A stretch of DNA of 64,000 nt from Vandiemenella viatica (GCA_031002005.1 CM061920.1:52554610-52618609), one strand, 5' to 3'. Counted from the first letter of the stretch, positions 46,326 through 56,888 are shown. The notes: generated by a model not told the origin, from the letters alone. A program made the numbers and translations.

Positions 46326-46625
46326 GTATAGTAAGCTCCTTAACTATTCACTATAAAGTTTAATATTTTTAGTTATATGACAATTCCAATTTTTATGGTT
46401 GTGAAAGCAATGAAGGATCTTAGCTATGTAAGTGTCACCAGTGTTGACTGGATTTTTCAAATTGACATTATAATCTTATGATGTTATTTTATTATACAGC
46501 ATTATTACAAACGATTGCCAGGGTGTCAGAAAATTGGTGTACATGATAAAATTTAAATAGAAATAAGAATCTTGGTTTATTATGTAGCAAAGATGTATAT
46601 TTTTTTCATGTATTAAAACGTAATA
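46326..46625. other. Intron start after exon D
   Basis: No element recognised. Confidence 0.5.
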
Positions 46626-47480
46626 TGATGTGTGATCAAAAAGTAATGAGAATTTTGAGACTGTGCTTACTGTATCTTGTTTATTGAGTGGATTATTTTT
46701 GTGTATGTTGGTAGCACTGGCAGTAACATGCGTGTGAATTTATGGGTAGCGGTGACTCCCCCCTCTCCTCCCCCCTTTGTTTCAGGTTAGAGTTTGTGTA
46801 ACATTTTTTGTTAAAAATTAAATTAAGTGCAGCAAAGCTTTAGAATGTTAAACAAGGCCTTTCGTGATGATACTATGTCACAACCACAAGTTTATGTATG
46901 ATACAAACACTCTCATCAAGTTGGAGAAAACATCAAAGATGACGAGAGGTCTGAGCATCCTAACATGTCAATCAGTAATGAAAACATGGAAAAGATTAAA
47001 CAGAATTACTATTAAACAGAAGAATTATCATTAGAGGGCTTGTACAGTAAATAAGTTTGTGGAGGCAATCTGGAAAAATGATCTGAACTCTGGAGAGAGA
47101 ACTGGTGGATTTTGTACCACAATAAAGTGCCGCCACAAACCACTTTCCTGATCCAACAGTTTTTGGTGAAACACAACACTGCTGTGATGGTGGAACTACC
47201 CCATTCTCCATATATGACAACATGTGACTTTTTCCAATACCTGTTTATAGGACACTCGAAGGTTAGCGTTTCTCATTAATAGATGAGATATAGATGAAAT
47301 TGCAGGTAGAGATCAAGGCCGTACCTGAAGAATATTTCCAGCAGTATTTCTTAAACGGGAAACTGTTGGCATAAGTGCATACTATCAATGGAGAAATACT
47401 TTGAAGGGGACAGGATAAACATTTGTGATTAAGTAAATACTTTCTGAAAAAAAAATTCATTTCTTCTTGATCACACCTCA
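46626..47480 (+). mobile_element. mariner, internally deleted (855 bp)
   Basis: The ends TGATGTGTGATCAAAAAG and, inverted, TGAGGTGTGATCAAGAAG lie between TA duplications (46624-46625, 47481-47482). N-terminal remnants (DDERSEHPNMSISNENMEK) join directly to late transposase (ELWRENWWILYHN, then FLVKHNTAVMVELPHSPYM, ending MEKYFEGDRI). The section with the first catalytic Asp is deleted, and the second motif reads YHNKVPP instead of HDNAPAH, so it is dead. Confidence 0.82.
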
Positions 47481-47482
47481 TA

Positions 47483-47966
47483 CAGGGTGTCCAGAAAAGG
47501 ACTCCCTGATTTAAAAATTAAATATCTCGAAAACAAAGATCGTTAGAGGAATGCAGTAAACGGTATGTTTATTGTGACAGCTGTAAGAAGTGTATACAGC
47601 AGTGTGAAATAATAGTTACAAAAGCTGCTAACAGATGGCGCTGTACGCTCATATCAGCATACATAAGTGAAATAATCGTATGAAAACAATCTTTGCAAAC
47701 AATCACATCACAATGTTTTCAAAATGTTCACCATTGGCACGTTTCAATGGTGGAACTGATCGCTCTGAGCTTCGGATCACTATTTAGGCATTACGATGGC
47801 GATTACAGCGCCATCTGTTAGCAGCTTTTGTAACTATTATTTCACCCTGCTGTATACACTTCTTACAGCTGTCACAATAAACATACCGTTTACTGCATTC
47901 CTCTATCGATCTTTGTTTTCGAGATATTTAATTTTGAAATCGGGGAGTCCTTTTCTGGACACCCTG
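47483..47966. mobile_element. Foldback MITE, CAGGGTGTCC ends
   Basis: The left end CAGGGTGTCCAGAAAAGGAC is repeated inverted at the right end. The arms are about 170 bp with few mismatches, around a centre of about 140 bp. TA flanks at 47481-47482 and 47967-47968. The left TA is also the right TA of the adjacent mariner. No coding capacity. It fits a Tc1/mariner-type MITE. Confidence 0.85.
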
Positions 47967-47968
47967 TA

Positions 47969-48370
47969 TGTGCAACTTTTGTCACTAAGTTTATGTTTGC
48001 ATGGTATTCATCTCTCTCAACAGATGGTACAGCTTGTTATTGGTGATGTTTTCAGCTCTTATACACACCTTCTGATCTGGAATAGTTGTATGTAGAGAGG
48101 GAAAAAAACTTCCTGAAAAACCAAATCCTGAAGATGATAATGCTAATTGATGCATGAGAACAAATATAACATATTTCATTAGCTCAACACCCAGTGTGTT
48201 GTGTGTAGAAGTGCATTCAAAAGTTGAAGACTATTATTAAATTTCTTGAGAAAGAAAATTTAAAACCATAGTAATTTGATAAAGTTTTTAAAGACCTTTT
48301 TGTGAAAAGGCATTGGCTGAATTAAAACTCTTTAAACACAGTAAAGTTTGTGTGTCTGATAATTGTATTG
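47969..48370. other. Intron sequence, nothing recognised
   Basis: No motif seen. Followed by the L3 copy starting near 48375. Confidence 0.45.
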
Positions 48371-48444
48371 TATAGGTGTATTGGGACCATAGATATTCGT
48401 TATTTGAATGAATGGTTGTTTTAACGGCTTGTAGTCAGAAATTA

Positions 48445-48684
48445 CTGAGCATGGTGGGTGAACAGTTAACGCTTTGGCCTCACAACCGGGAGGATGCTGG
48501 TTCGAATCCCCATCCAGGCATCCAGATTTGGGTTTTCCATGGCTTCCCCAAATCACTCCAGGCAAATGCCAGGATGCTTCCTTCAAAATGCCATGGCCGA
48601 ATTCCTTCAGGTTCCTTGTCCCTAGTTCCATACTGCCTCAAATGACCTCGACGTTGATGAGGTGTAGTCATAAGTAAAAAAACA
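48445..48684 (+). mobile_element. tRNA-headed SINE, copy 1
   Basis: The head has an A-box-like GTGAACAGTTAACGC and a clear B box GGTTCGAATCC at about 48502. The body shares TTTGGGTTTTCCATGG and AAATCACTCCAGGCAAATGC with the other copies and has an A-rich tail. It is flanked by GTCAGAAATTA (48434-48444) and GTCAGAAGTTA (48685-48695). No ORF. It would be transcribed by RNA polymerase III. Confidence 0.88.
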
Positions 48685-49017
48685 GTCAGAAGTTAGATTA
48701 TTTACAGTTGACATAATGGTGTATAATATGATCGAAATTTGAGAATGTGAACAGATGCAGGCTGACTTAGACAGGCTCTATCTATGTCAATATGGAATGA
48801 AAATAAATACCAAGAAGAGCTAAATTAATAGGTGCAATATGGAATGAAAATAAATACCAAGAAGAACTAAATAGGTGCATAGGTAATGTAATGGTTGTAG
48901 GGTGTGGAAGGCCTGACATGTATCTTGGTGTAGCATTTGATGATAAATTGAACTGGATATGACAGTTGGTAGGAAAAGGTTTCAAAATCCTCTATTTATT
49001 GGAGAGGATGATGAGGG

Positions 49018-50392
49018 TGTAAGGCATCCTTTAGTTCACCAAAAGTACTCCCACTAGCCATCCCCAGTAGTGAAATATTCTATAAATATACGATTTTGAA
49101 GTCGCTTATGCTGGACTAGGAAATTTTATGTAAGGTAAATTAATTTCCACAGCGAAAACTCGTCATAAGAATCATTTTAAAATGTATTCATTATATCGGG
49201 AAAAAATTTATTTTAAGAGATAATTTGGTGTTTTTGTTTTTTTTTTTCACGTTTTAAGACACGCGATTAGAAAAGCAAAAATTTAAGATTTGAGATAACT
49301 TTGAATTGAGTAAAGTCACAGCTGATCTTTTGTCACCAGCTATAGTCAGCATTGTTCCAGATATTTTGATGGTAAAATTAACTAATTTGGCAAAGTTTAA
49401 TTAGCAGTTTTAATTAAGAGAAAATGTGAACTTTTTAATTGAAAGGAATACAGTTGAGAAATTTATATCAGTAGATAACCTAAATTGAGATGATAACAAA
49501 TATATAATGGTTTCGGCAAAAAGTTTAAGCATTTTTCAGATAGTCAAATTTTTTAAAATAGATTGTCACTAATTGTTGTTACAGCACGTTAGATCGCACC
49601 TAACTGGTGACGTAAGAGACTTCAATTTTAATCTTATAGAAACCCTTTTGAATACTAAATTAAATGAAAACAGATAAAATGTGATCATATGAAGCCCTTG
49701 TATAAATTGCAAGTCAAACTATTTCGTACTTTATTAATTAAAGCCCAAATCACTCCAGGCAAATGTTGGGATGCTTCCTTCAAATGCGATGGCCGAATTC
49801 CTTCCCATTCATTGCTCCCCATCCTTTCCCGTCTCTAAAGACCTTGCTGTTAAGGGATGTTAAGCAGTAAAAAAAAATTAACTAAAGAAAAAAGTTACTG
49901 ACGTCATAGGCCTGGAAAAGCTGATAAAAGGCCATGCAGCCACCATTAATTGTCTCATTCTTTCGCTGGAAATTAAACCCGTGAGTTAGCGGGGCGAATC
50001 GCTCCAAGCGGTAGTGGCTGCGGCAAGTTCCAACATGCGATAACAGTCAGGTACTCGCTAAAGTTGAGGGACTTAGTGAGTTTGTCTTCTCGTATGAATG
50101 TACTTAACCTGTAATCTTCAATGAAACTGTTGTTTGATGTTTTATCCATGTTTCTGGTACCAATAATGTAAAAGTGAAATTAATTTAAAATATACAAGTA
50201 TTGTGTCATTTAAAACGGTGTCAAATGAACTCATTTCATTACACCCTTCATATTTGGGGTTTATAATACTAATACGTGGCTGCCAACTTTCTTGAATAGT
50301 AAAGGTACCTGAAAGGCTACACATGGTCAAGAACTTAATTGTTCACAATTTAGGCAAAAGTGTTAACCCCCCATTAACCTTTGGGCCTAACA
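49018..50392 (-). mobile_element. Solo LTR (family R1), 4-bp TSD, nested SINE
   Basis: On the minus strand it begins TGTTAGGCCCAAAGG and ends GGATGCCTTACA. It is flanked by AGGG at 49014-49017 and at 50393-50396. It aligns with 3304-4280 and has the same ends. Its size of 1,375 bp includes a 134-bp SINE fragment plus 10-bp duplication. It is inserted in an L3 LINE. Confidence 0.82.
49744..49877 (+). mobile_element. 5'-truncated SINE, copy 2
   Basis: It contains AAATCACTCCAGGCAAATGT, GATGGCCGAATTCCTTCC, and GTCTCTAAAGACCTTGCTG with an A-rich tail. It lies between TTAATTAAAG (49734-49743) and TTAACTAAAG (49878-49887). The tRNA-like head is missing. Confidence 0.85.
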
Positions 50393-50429
50393 AGGGGATG
50401 TACCAGAGAAGTGAAGGAATTGGGATATA

Positions 50430-50922
50430 CAGGGTGTTACAAAAAGGTACGGCCAAACTTTCGGGAAACATTCCTCACACACAAACAAAGACAATATGTT
50501 ATGTGGACATGTGTCCGGAAACGCTTACTTTCCATGTTAGAGCTCATTTTAGTTTCGTTAGTATGTACTGTACTTCCTCGATTCACCGCTCGTATTGTGT
50601 GACGGCTGTGATACAATACGCCATTCTCCAGGGCTGCATCAGCACATCAGGGATTCCATGCGACGGAGGGTGGATGCATGCATCCTCGCTAACGGAGGAC
50701 ATTTTGAACATTTCCTGTAACAAAGTGTTTGAAGTCACGCTGGTACGTTCTGTTGCTGTGTGTTTCCATTCCATGTTTAATGTGATTTGAAGAGAAGTAA
50801 TAAAATGAGCTCTAGCATGGAAAGTAAGCGTTTCCGGACACATGTCCACATAACATATTTTCTTTTTTTGTGTGTGAGGAATGTTTCCTGAAAGTTTGGC
50901 CGTACCTTTTTGTAACACCCTG
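50430..50922. mobile_element. Foldback MITE, CAGGGTGTTA ends
   Basis: The left end CAGGGTGTTACAAAAAGGTA is repeated inverted at the right end. The arms are about 120 bp, matching to ...GAGCTCATTTTA. Flanked by TATA on both sides. It shares the CAGGGTGT start with the MITE at 47483 but has a different body. The open frames in it mirror each other because of the palindrome. Confidence 0.87.
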
Positions 50923-51540
50923 TATAATCTTCACCTGACCATTTCTTGAATATCATGGTGTAGTATGAAGTCCACATGTTGCGTATCAAAGGATTTGGAA
51001 GTGGTGGATAGGAGGGAAGTTAGATTTGTTTGAGGAAATTACCAAAGAATTGGTGACTATTATGATAAAGGAGCTGAATCAGAATCATTGGAAGAGAGGA
51101 GGATGAAGGGAGTGTACAAGATGTTTATTGGCTATGAAGCATGGAAGAAATTTGGTAGAAGAATTAAAAATAGTGTAAGGAAAGGAAGAGATGATCTAGA
51201 CCATAAGCTAGTACTCTATTTCAGGCATAAGGGGGTGAGAAAATTTCCTTTTATTGGTAAGGAATGAGGCATAGAGAAGTTAATAGTTTATTGTTGGTTT
51301 TGTTGTTGTTATTGAGGCTTAAGGGCACGTCGACAATGGTATGATTAGTACCCTAAATAGTTTACCAAGAACACTGAAGGAATTTAAAATGCATAAGGAG
51401 CAAAAGTAGATGGGTGGGAAATTTCACTCAACATATTTAAGAAACAAAGTTAATAAGGAAGGGGAAAATGGGTATGTAGGGAAATTGTAACCGGAGCATG
51501 TGCATCATCACAAATTAATATATTGAGAAGGAGCCTTGAT

Positions 51541-53409
51541 CTGTAAATCTGTTGCACATCAACAATTTATACATATGAGGGAGATTTAGATTTTTATTAT
51601 AGTTTGAATTTAATACAAACATCTACCAGAAGGATCACAATGTTAAAGATGTACCATCGCTTCATATTTTAATACAGCTGCCATGTGGATGCTAATATCC
51701 TACTAAACCATCTATAATAAACTATTGTGATCTTCTCTTGTCATGGGACTGAAAATGCTCACTGCTTTGTATCAACACTGTATAAAATTTTCACAAATAA
51801 TTTGGTGAATCTGTTCCAAAAGAAGTTGGAAGCAGGATTCTTTAGTGAACAAGCTGATGAAAATTTCTATATTCCTACAAACATATGTTCAAACATGGGT
51901 GTAGAAAGCACTATTAACTATTAATTAGGTAGCTGTTTGAAATTAGAAGGCAATAAAAACTGTGTATTTACTGACTCCAAATCTGCTGTTAAATTGCTTA
52001 AAACAGCTGAATAAAATTACTACTTCTGTATTGCTGAAATAGACCCTTGTCAAATCACTGGTAATTGGTGGATTCGAAACAGCTGTGAGATGTTTGCAAC
52101 AAAAATGATGAATAGGCTAAATACCTTAATCTGCACATCATTTTCCCATCGTCCATTCTTTCATCAAGTGGAAGAAAGTTACAGAGATTAAATGCTATGA
52201 AGAATGGGTAGAGTGCTGGAACCCTGAAGAAATTAATATTTGTTCCATCTCCAAAAGGTATCAAGCTATACGAGGCACCTCAATCCCAACATTTATGCAC
52301 AGCTCCAGCTGGTTTGGGATGTTTATCACCACACTTTACTACAACAGGGCTTTATAGTCATGCTGTCCTTAAAAGATAAGTAGAGCTAAAAAAAAAAAAG
52401 TCTCCAAATCTCCAAAATTACAATATTGAGGGTGGACCTAGATACTTTTGGGGGAGGGGGCTTTAGCCCCCTAGCTACCCCCCTCCCTGGATCCACCACT
52501 GCTCATTTAAGCCTTTCAAAATCCCCATTCTCATAGGTTTATTTGCTTAGTGTTGTCATGTGTTTAAACTATTCCTTTGTTCCCAGTGCACATAGAAAAA
52601 TTCAAAACTTTAACTGATATGCTCAATTACAGCGGAGTGTACCCTCATGATATCTCTACTGGCAGCACCGTTTTTCATCTTGTTTGCAATTCTTTCTTTT
52701 TTCAAGAACAACAAACGACATAAACTGAATATATAATCTTTCTTTCCTTTACACCAATCAGTCTAGATTTTCACACTGAGTTTCATTAAACATAAATATT
52801 TTTGAGAATGTTAAATTTTTGAGCAAGTCTTGTCACAATTTTTCTTTAAATACTTGTTATGGAAAATATATTTCATGCAAGAGTGAAGAAAGTAAGGTAC
52901 CACATCTGAACAGGGGTTGCAACAGGAATGGCAGGGGGAGATATATATATAGACATGTATAAAATATCTTATATTGTCGCTTCATTGTCTGTAGTAACAG
53001 GATTTTCTTTTGCAAAGTATCTGCGCCAGGCTTGCTGTGCTACATTTATCATCGTATGATTAGGGGTCACCAGAAATTTTTTATTTGTTTGCCATGTTTT
53101 TTGTTGTCACAGTTCTTCAATTTCGGCTTTGGTAAGTTACTTCTTTGTCCATTTGCAAATTCATATTATCTTTTTAGCCTTGTTTACAGTTTTATTATAC
53201 AAATTATAGGTAATTTCTTATTTATGGTTATCTCACTCAATAATATTTAGGAGAGAAGCTGGTTCTGAACATATCAGTCGTTTGTTATTCCTCCTCTCTT
53301 GTAAGATACAATAGTAAGAAATTAACTCTTGTTTAAAGTTATTAGTTGATGTTTTTTCTGTTAAACTGTTTTCCCTGCAATCATCCCTTTTTTTCTTTTT
53401 TTCCCCCAG
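51541..53409. other. Intron sequence, possible RNase H trace
   Basis: Around 51948-52005 the + strand reads EGNKNCVFTDSKSAVKLL, which resembles the active-site strand of a LINE or LTR RNase H (FTDSKSAL). The rest is AT-rich and unrecognised. A GGGGGAGGGGGC...GCCCCC palindromic patch lies at 52450-52490. Confidence 0.4.
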
Positions 53410-53736
53410 GATCTCTTCTCAGCAGATGGAGGTGGCCTACCTGTTGTTTGTGTTGGCTCAGTGTGGTTGAGTTGGGATTTTTTAAAACATGGATTCGTTT
53501 CACGTCTGCGTGAACCTCCTGATCATGATGGTGAGAAGCCTGTGTGTGAACTATCCTTACTCAGACTAACCACCAGTATGGCTACTGGTGCCACATACCT
53601 TGCAGCCAAAGCCATAGACTTTGATATGCCAAGAGATTACATGAAGAATTATTCTGTCTTCTATCATTATAAGCCAGATAACTATGTCAATGGCAAAACA
53701 TGTCACTGCCGACACAAAGAAAGTAACAAATTGTAG
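53410..53736 (+). CDS. Nagk: N-acetylglucosamine kinase, last exon E
   Basis: The exon begins after TTTTCCCCCAG in phase 0 and runs 108 codons to TAG. It contains GGGLPVVCVGSVWLSWDFLK, matching human KIGLPILCVGSVWKSWELLK. GSVW is the conserved motif near the nucleotide site. A segment with MATGATYLAAKAI then matches SALGGASLGARHI of the human C-terminal helices. The human protein stops at about the FYSYTF position. The insect protein continues about 20 residues past the equivalent FYHYKP, ending in a Cys/His-containing tail (CHCRHKE). Sequence after the stop is AT-rich 3' UTR. An ATTAAA at 53972-53977 is a possible poly(A) signal. Confidence 0.94.
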   Translation, partial: DLFSADGGGLPVVCVGSVWLSWDFLKHGFVSRLREPPDHDGEKPVCELSLLRLTTSMATGATYLAAKAIDFDMPRDYMKNYSVFYHYKPDNYVNGKTCHCRHKESNKL

Positions 53737-54656
53737 TACAAAGTAAAATGAGATGAACGTGGACAAAATAATTTAAATTCAGCATCCTACTTAACGAGTG
53801 TATGTGTGTGTTAAGAATTTTGTGTAAATGCTAGGTGAAAAGAAGAATGATGTGTGATACATTCCTTATTGAAGAGTTCAAATTTCATAGATCAGAATGG
53901 TTGCTCTCTCCTTATTCTATATAGCAGCAATTTCTAGTGTATTATTGTTTTGTAGTTACTATGATCACTGGATTAAATTATTTCTAAATATAGATTTTTT
54001 CATTGCAAAAATGTTTTTGCTGCCTGATTCATATCAAAGATGGTTAATAGAGGAATATGAATACTTTTTTTTTTTTCAGAACATTACTGCCCATGCAGTA
54101 ATGTTTGCAGTTTGTGAACTAGTTGGGAGTGCACGAATACAGACAACTCAAATTTTGAGGATCCTTTGGAAAGCAGATAAGATCCAACAAATAATTTATC
54201 TTCTTCCATTGTTGAAATGACATAAATTACAATCCTCAGTATGCTGGTATGCCCAAATTGTTGCTAGTTTTGCAGAATTACATTAAGCCAAGAATGGAAC
54301 AAAGTTTACAGTGAATTCAGTAACTTTCGCATCATTGTAATTTATTTAGTCTTTCACTTACATAATGGGAATTTTCCATTGTGTAAGAATGCATCACCCA
54401 TCAAATTGATGAAGTTTTAGGGAATGATTTGTGATAAATTATAGTAACAAGCAGACTAATATAGTGTCTGTCTAATATTTAATTAAATTTGCGATGGAGC
54501 ATACACACTGTTTGAAATTTTCCTACTTGCCCGCTTCCACACTGTTTGTTGTTCTTTTTTCCCGGTATGTTAAATTGTTTCAGGTGAATACTTAAAAAAA
54601 TTCCCTTGGTTAATTTATTCTGGTTGCTGCTCTTCAAAAGAAAATTTACCCACTCC
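53737..54656 (+). other. 3' UTR and downstream flank of kinase gene
   Basis: AT-rich, no coding. ATTAAA at 53972-53977 could be a poly(A) signal about 240 bases after the stop. The transcript end cannot be fixed from sequence alone. Confidence 0.5.
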
Positions 54657-54664
54657 CTCATGGC

Positions 54665-54940
54665 CAGGGCCACATTTAGGCTTCATGGGCCCCCAGGCTA
54701 TACATGTGGTGCGACCATGCGGGCTCCCCTGTTGGCAGCTGTTTCCTAGGTGGGAGCTTCTCTGACCTGTGAATGCATAAATTTGAAATTTGGACCATAA
54801 AATTTATGGGCAACCTTTTTTTTTTATTTTTTGCTCTGCTACTGGACCAGGCAGGGGCCCAGGGTTCTGGTGCAGACCCTACTTTGTGATGTGGGCCCCT
54901 AGGCTACAGCCTAGGTAGCCTATGCTTAAATGAGGCCCTG
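54665..54940. mobile_element. hAT-type MITE, 8-bp TSD
   Basis: It starts CAGGGCCACATTTAGGC and ends with the inverse of CAGGGCCTCATTTAAGC (276 bp). It is flanked by CTCATGGC (54657-54664) and CTCATGCC (54941-54948), an 8-bp duplication with one change. No coding. The short CAGGG-type ends and 8-bp duplication are hAT traits. Confidence 0.85.
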
Positions 54941-54948
54941 CTCATGCC

Positions 54949-55217
54949 CAAAATTAATTGTCAATTAGTGGTCATGAACATTTCTTCCCTTTCATATTAT
55001 TCCTTTTTACCAATATCTACATAGGTGTAATCGGCAGTATATTCCTTCCACAGTCCCATCACTCTCTTCATCTGACTCGTCCAATGACTCATATTCCTGT
55101 GTGTTTGTCATATTGTTACACCAAGCTGAAGCTGGGGGTTTGCTTCAAAACTGGAGTAAGTAAGTTATTCATAGACCTGGCACGAAATAAAGTTCTGTAT
55201 TACGTCAACCAAACCCT
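54949..55217. other. Intergenic sequence, nothing recognised
   Basis: The only item seen is an AATAAA at 55186-55191. Confidence 0.45.
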
Positions 55218-56888
55218 TGTTATAGCCCCAAGAGTTAAAGGTACTTGAAATAATTAACACAGCACACTGGTTCCAATTTAAAAGATTGTATTGACTCAAA
55301 CATTCTCCTACATTTTTCTGGTACCAGATAAATTTTGACAAAGACATTTAATAATCAGATCCAAATGAAGACTGCAGATTAAGCACACTCACAGCAGGCA
55401 AACTTTCACCCTATACCCCCTAACTAGGATGAAGCATCATTATGAGTGCATACTGAATGTTTTTAGCTATCACTGGTCACCTATTATTACTTGAGCTACT
55501 GTTCCGGCCTACATCATGAAACAACTTGCCATGGTCTAACCTCGACGAAAACTGGTACGACTGGACAAAATTCAGTATGGCCGACTCCTTAAGTAAGAAA
55601 TTTGAGGCTCGTGATGTGAGTTCTTAACTCTGAAATTTAATATCTGACTAACCACTTTACATTTTAAACTGTAATTTACAAATGTTTCTTATTACGACTT
55701 AGGCTTAATTTTGAAACCTTATTTATTCCTCAAGAATTCTTCTACTGCATTTCATTTAATTTTGTGATGTCTGGGCATGAGCATGGAAACCTACAATCTT
55801 TGAACAATTTGGAAAATCTTATTTTTCTCCTCGAAAGCTTAAAATTTTTCTAAAACTGGTAATATGATTTTAATCTAGATGATTTTATCTCCTCACCGAG
55901 CCTATTTTTATTCTTTTATTAAAAATTTTAATTTTCTTTACCTAATAAAGTCATATCTATAATTTATTTAATTAGTCAACTTTATATTCGGGGTGTGTAA
56001 CAACAGTGTTGCTCCCCCAAATAGATGAGGCGTGCATCATCTAAAATAATGTGGAGTATCGCTGAAAGGCGAGAAAAAGACAAAGACGCTGGTTGGCTAG
56101 GACATTCACGTGAGGAAAAGAGTTCTGATTGGCTGTGAAAGATGATAGAAGGTGAACGGCAGATACTAGTGAAAGCCGGCGGGGGAATAAGTGCTCAGTA
56201 GTGCCCAATTGTGCGAAGAATGTTCACCGAGTACGAATATTCGGTTATGTGCCACCCATGTTCTTGACTATGAGTAGGAACGTTAAACATGTGTGCTGAA
56301 GAAACTACTGTTCTAAGTGTAAACATGCATATTGAGCATAGTGGAGAGTCTGATACAACAATGATCATGTCTGGTGCTGACATACTATGTACGGTGATAG
56401 AATAAACTGTGAAATAAATGCAGTTTCTGTATTCGTCATACAAGTGTTATTAATTACCACAAGTTACAATCATCATTAAATTATTACAGGTGTTCCTCCT
56501 GATGCTGACTTCAACTTGTAATATTTTAATCTGACGTGTACCTTTACGTTAATCCATAATTCCAAGTTTTGTACATCACTTCCTGTCTGATCACATGGTT
56601 TGACATGATTGAAAGTCTAAACATCTTTTTAATTATTTTTTTTCAAGCATAGAAAATACAGCCTAAAACAATTTTCATCGCAAGTTCTCTCAGTGGAAAT
56701 GAACGTAACAAAATCCATTATGTTTGAAAAACAACCTTAACTTACAAACTTGTAGCCTTTATGAAAAATGGTTTAAAATCAAGCTAAATAGTACTTTACT
56801 ATTAAGTTGATAAAAATTATTTGCTTTTTGAATTATACGGAATTATTCTGCTTCTGAATGGTTTTAACAAGGTTAGAGATATATTACA
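55218..56888 (+). mobile_element. R1-type LTR-like copy with nested solo LTR
   Basis: It begins TGTTATAGCCCCAAGAGTTA and ends ATATATTACA. It aligns with 19389-20441 on both sides of a 493-bp insertion at 55996-56488. Its TG...CA ends fit an LTR, but no target duplication is visible. Confidence 0.6.
55996..56488 (+). mobile_element. Nested solo LTR, 4-bp TSD
   Basis: It starts TGTAACAACAGTGTTGCTCC and ends CATTAAATTATTACA (TGTAA...TTACA). Flanked by GGTG at 55992-55995 and 56489-56492. AGAATAAACTGTGAAATAAA near 56399-56418 gives AATAAA signals late in the element. It interrupts the R1-type copy precisely, and removing it restores alignment with 19389-20441. Confidence 0.82.

Larger units (their letters stand above)
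48375..51540 (+). mobile_element. LINE family L3 copy broken by three insertions
   Basis: L3 segments at 48375-48444, 48685-49017, 50393-50429 and 50923-51540 align in order with 22020-22098, 23763-24080, 24080-24110 and 24110-24640. Interruptions are a SINE (48445-48684), a solo LTR (49018-50392) and a MITE (50430-50922). The alignment breaks fall exactly at the element ends. The copy also has an internal tandem duplication of an AATATGGAATGAAAATAAAT segment at about 48789 and 48837. Confidence 0.8.
2648..53736 (+). other. Nagk: N-acetylglucosamine kinase gene, 3' five exons (gene span)
   Basis: Five separated coding blocks join in phase into 292 codons plus stop. They match the order and spacing of eukaryotic N-acetylglucosamine kinase from about residue 72 of the 344-residue human protein to its end. 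The enzyme phosphorylates GlcNAc to GlcNAc-6-phosphate with ATP in the cytosol and salvages amino sugar. The introns are 22,019, 7,176, 13,931 and 7,084 bp and are filled with transposable elements. The N-terminal nucleotide-binding part and the start codon are not in the window. All junctions have AG acceptors and GT donors, and no stop interrupts the joined frame, so the gene looks functional. Confidence 0.93.

Noticed and set aside
48445..48684. A tRNA gene, suggested by the B box GGTTCGAATCC
   Set aside because: No intact cloverleaf, followed by a SINE body and A-rich tail, and present in several copies with target duplications.
50381..50989. Several open frames of 70-155 codons on both strands
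   Set aside because: They lie in the foldback MITE at 50430-50922 and mirror each other; no protein family resemblance.
52440..52510. A small MITE with GGTGGACC/GGATCCACC ends
   Set aside because: The ends pair for only about nine bases and no target duplication was found, so it was not listed as an element.
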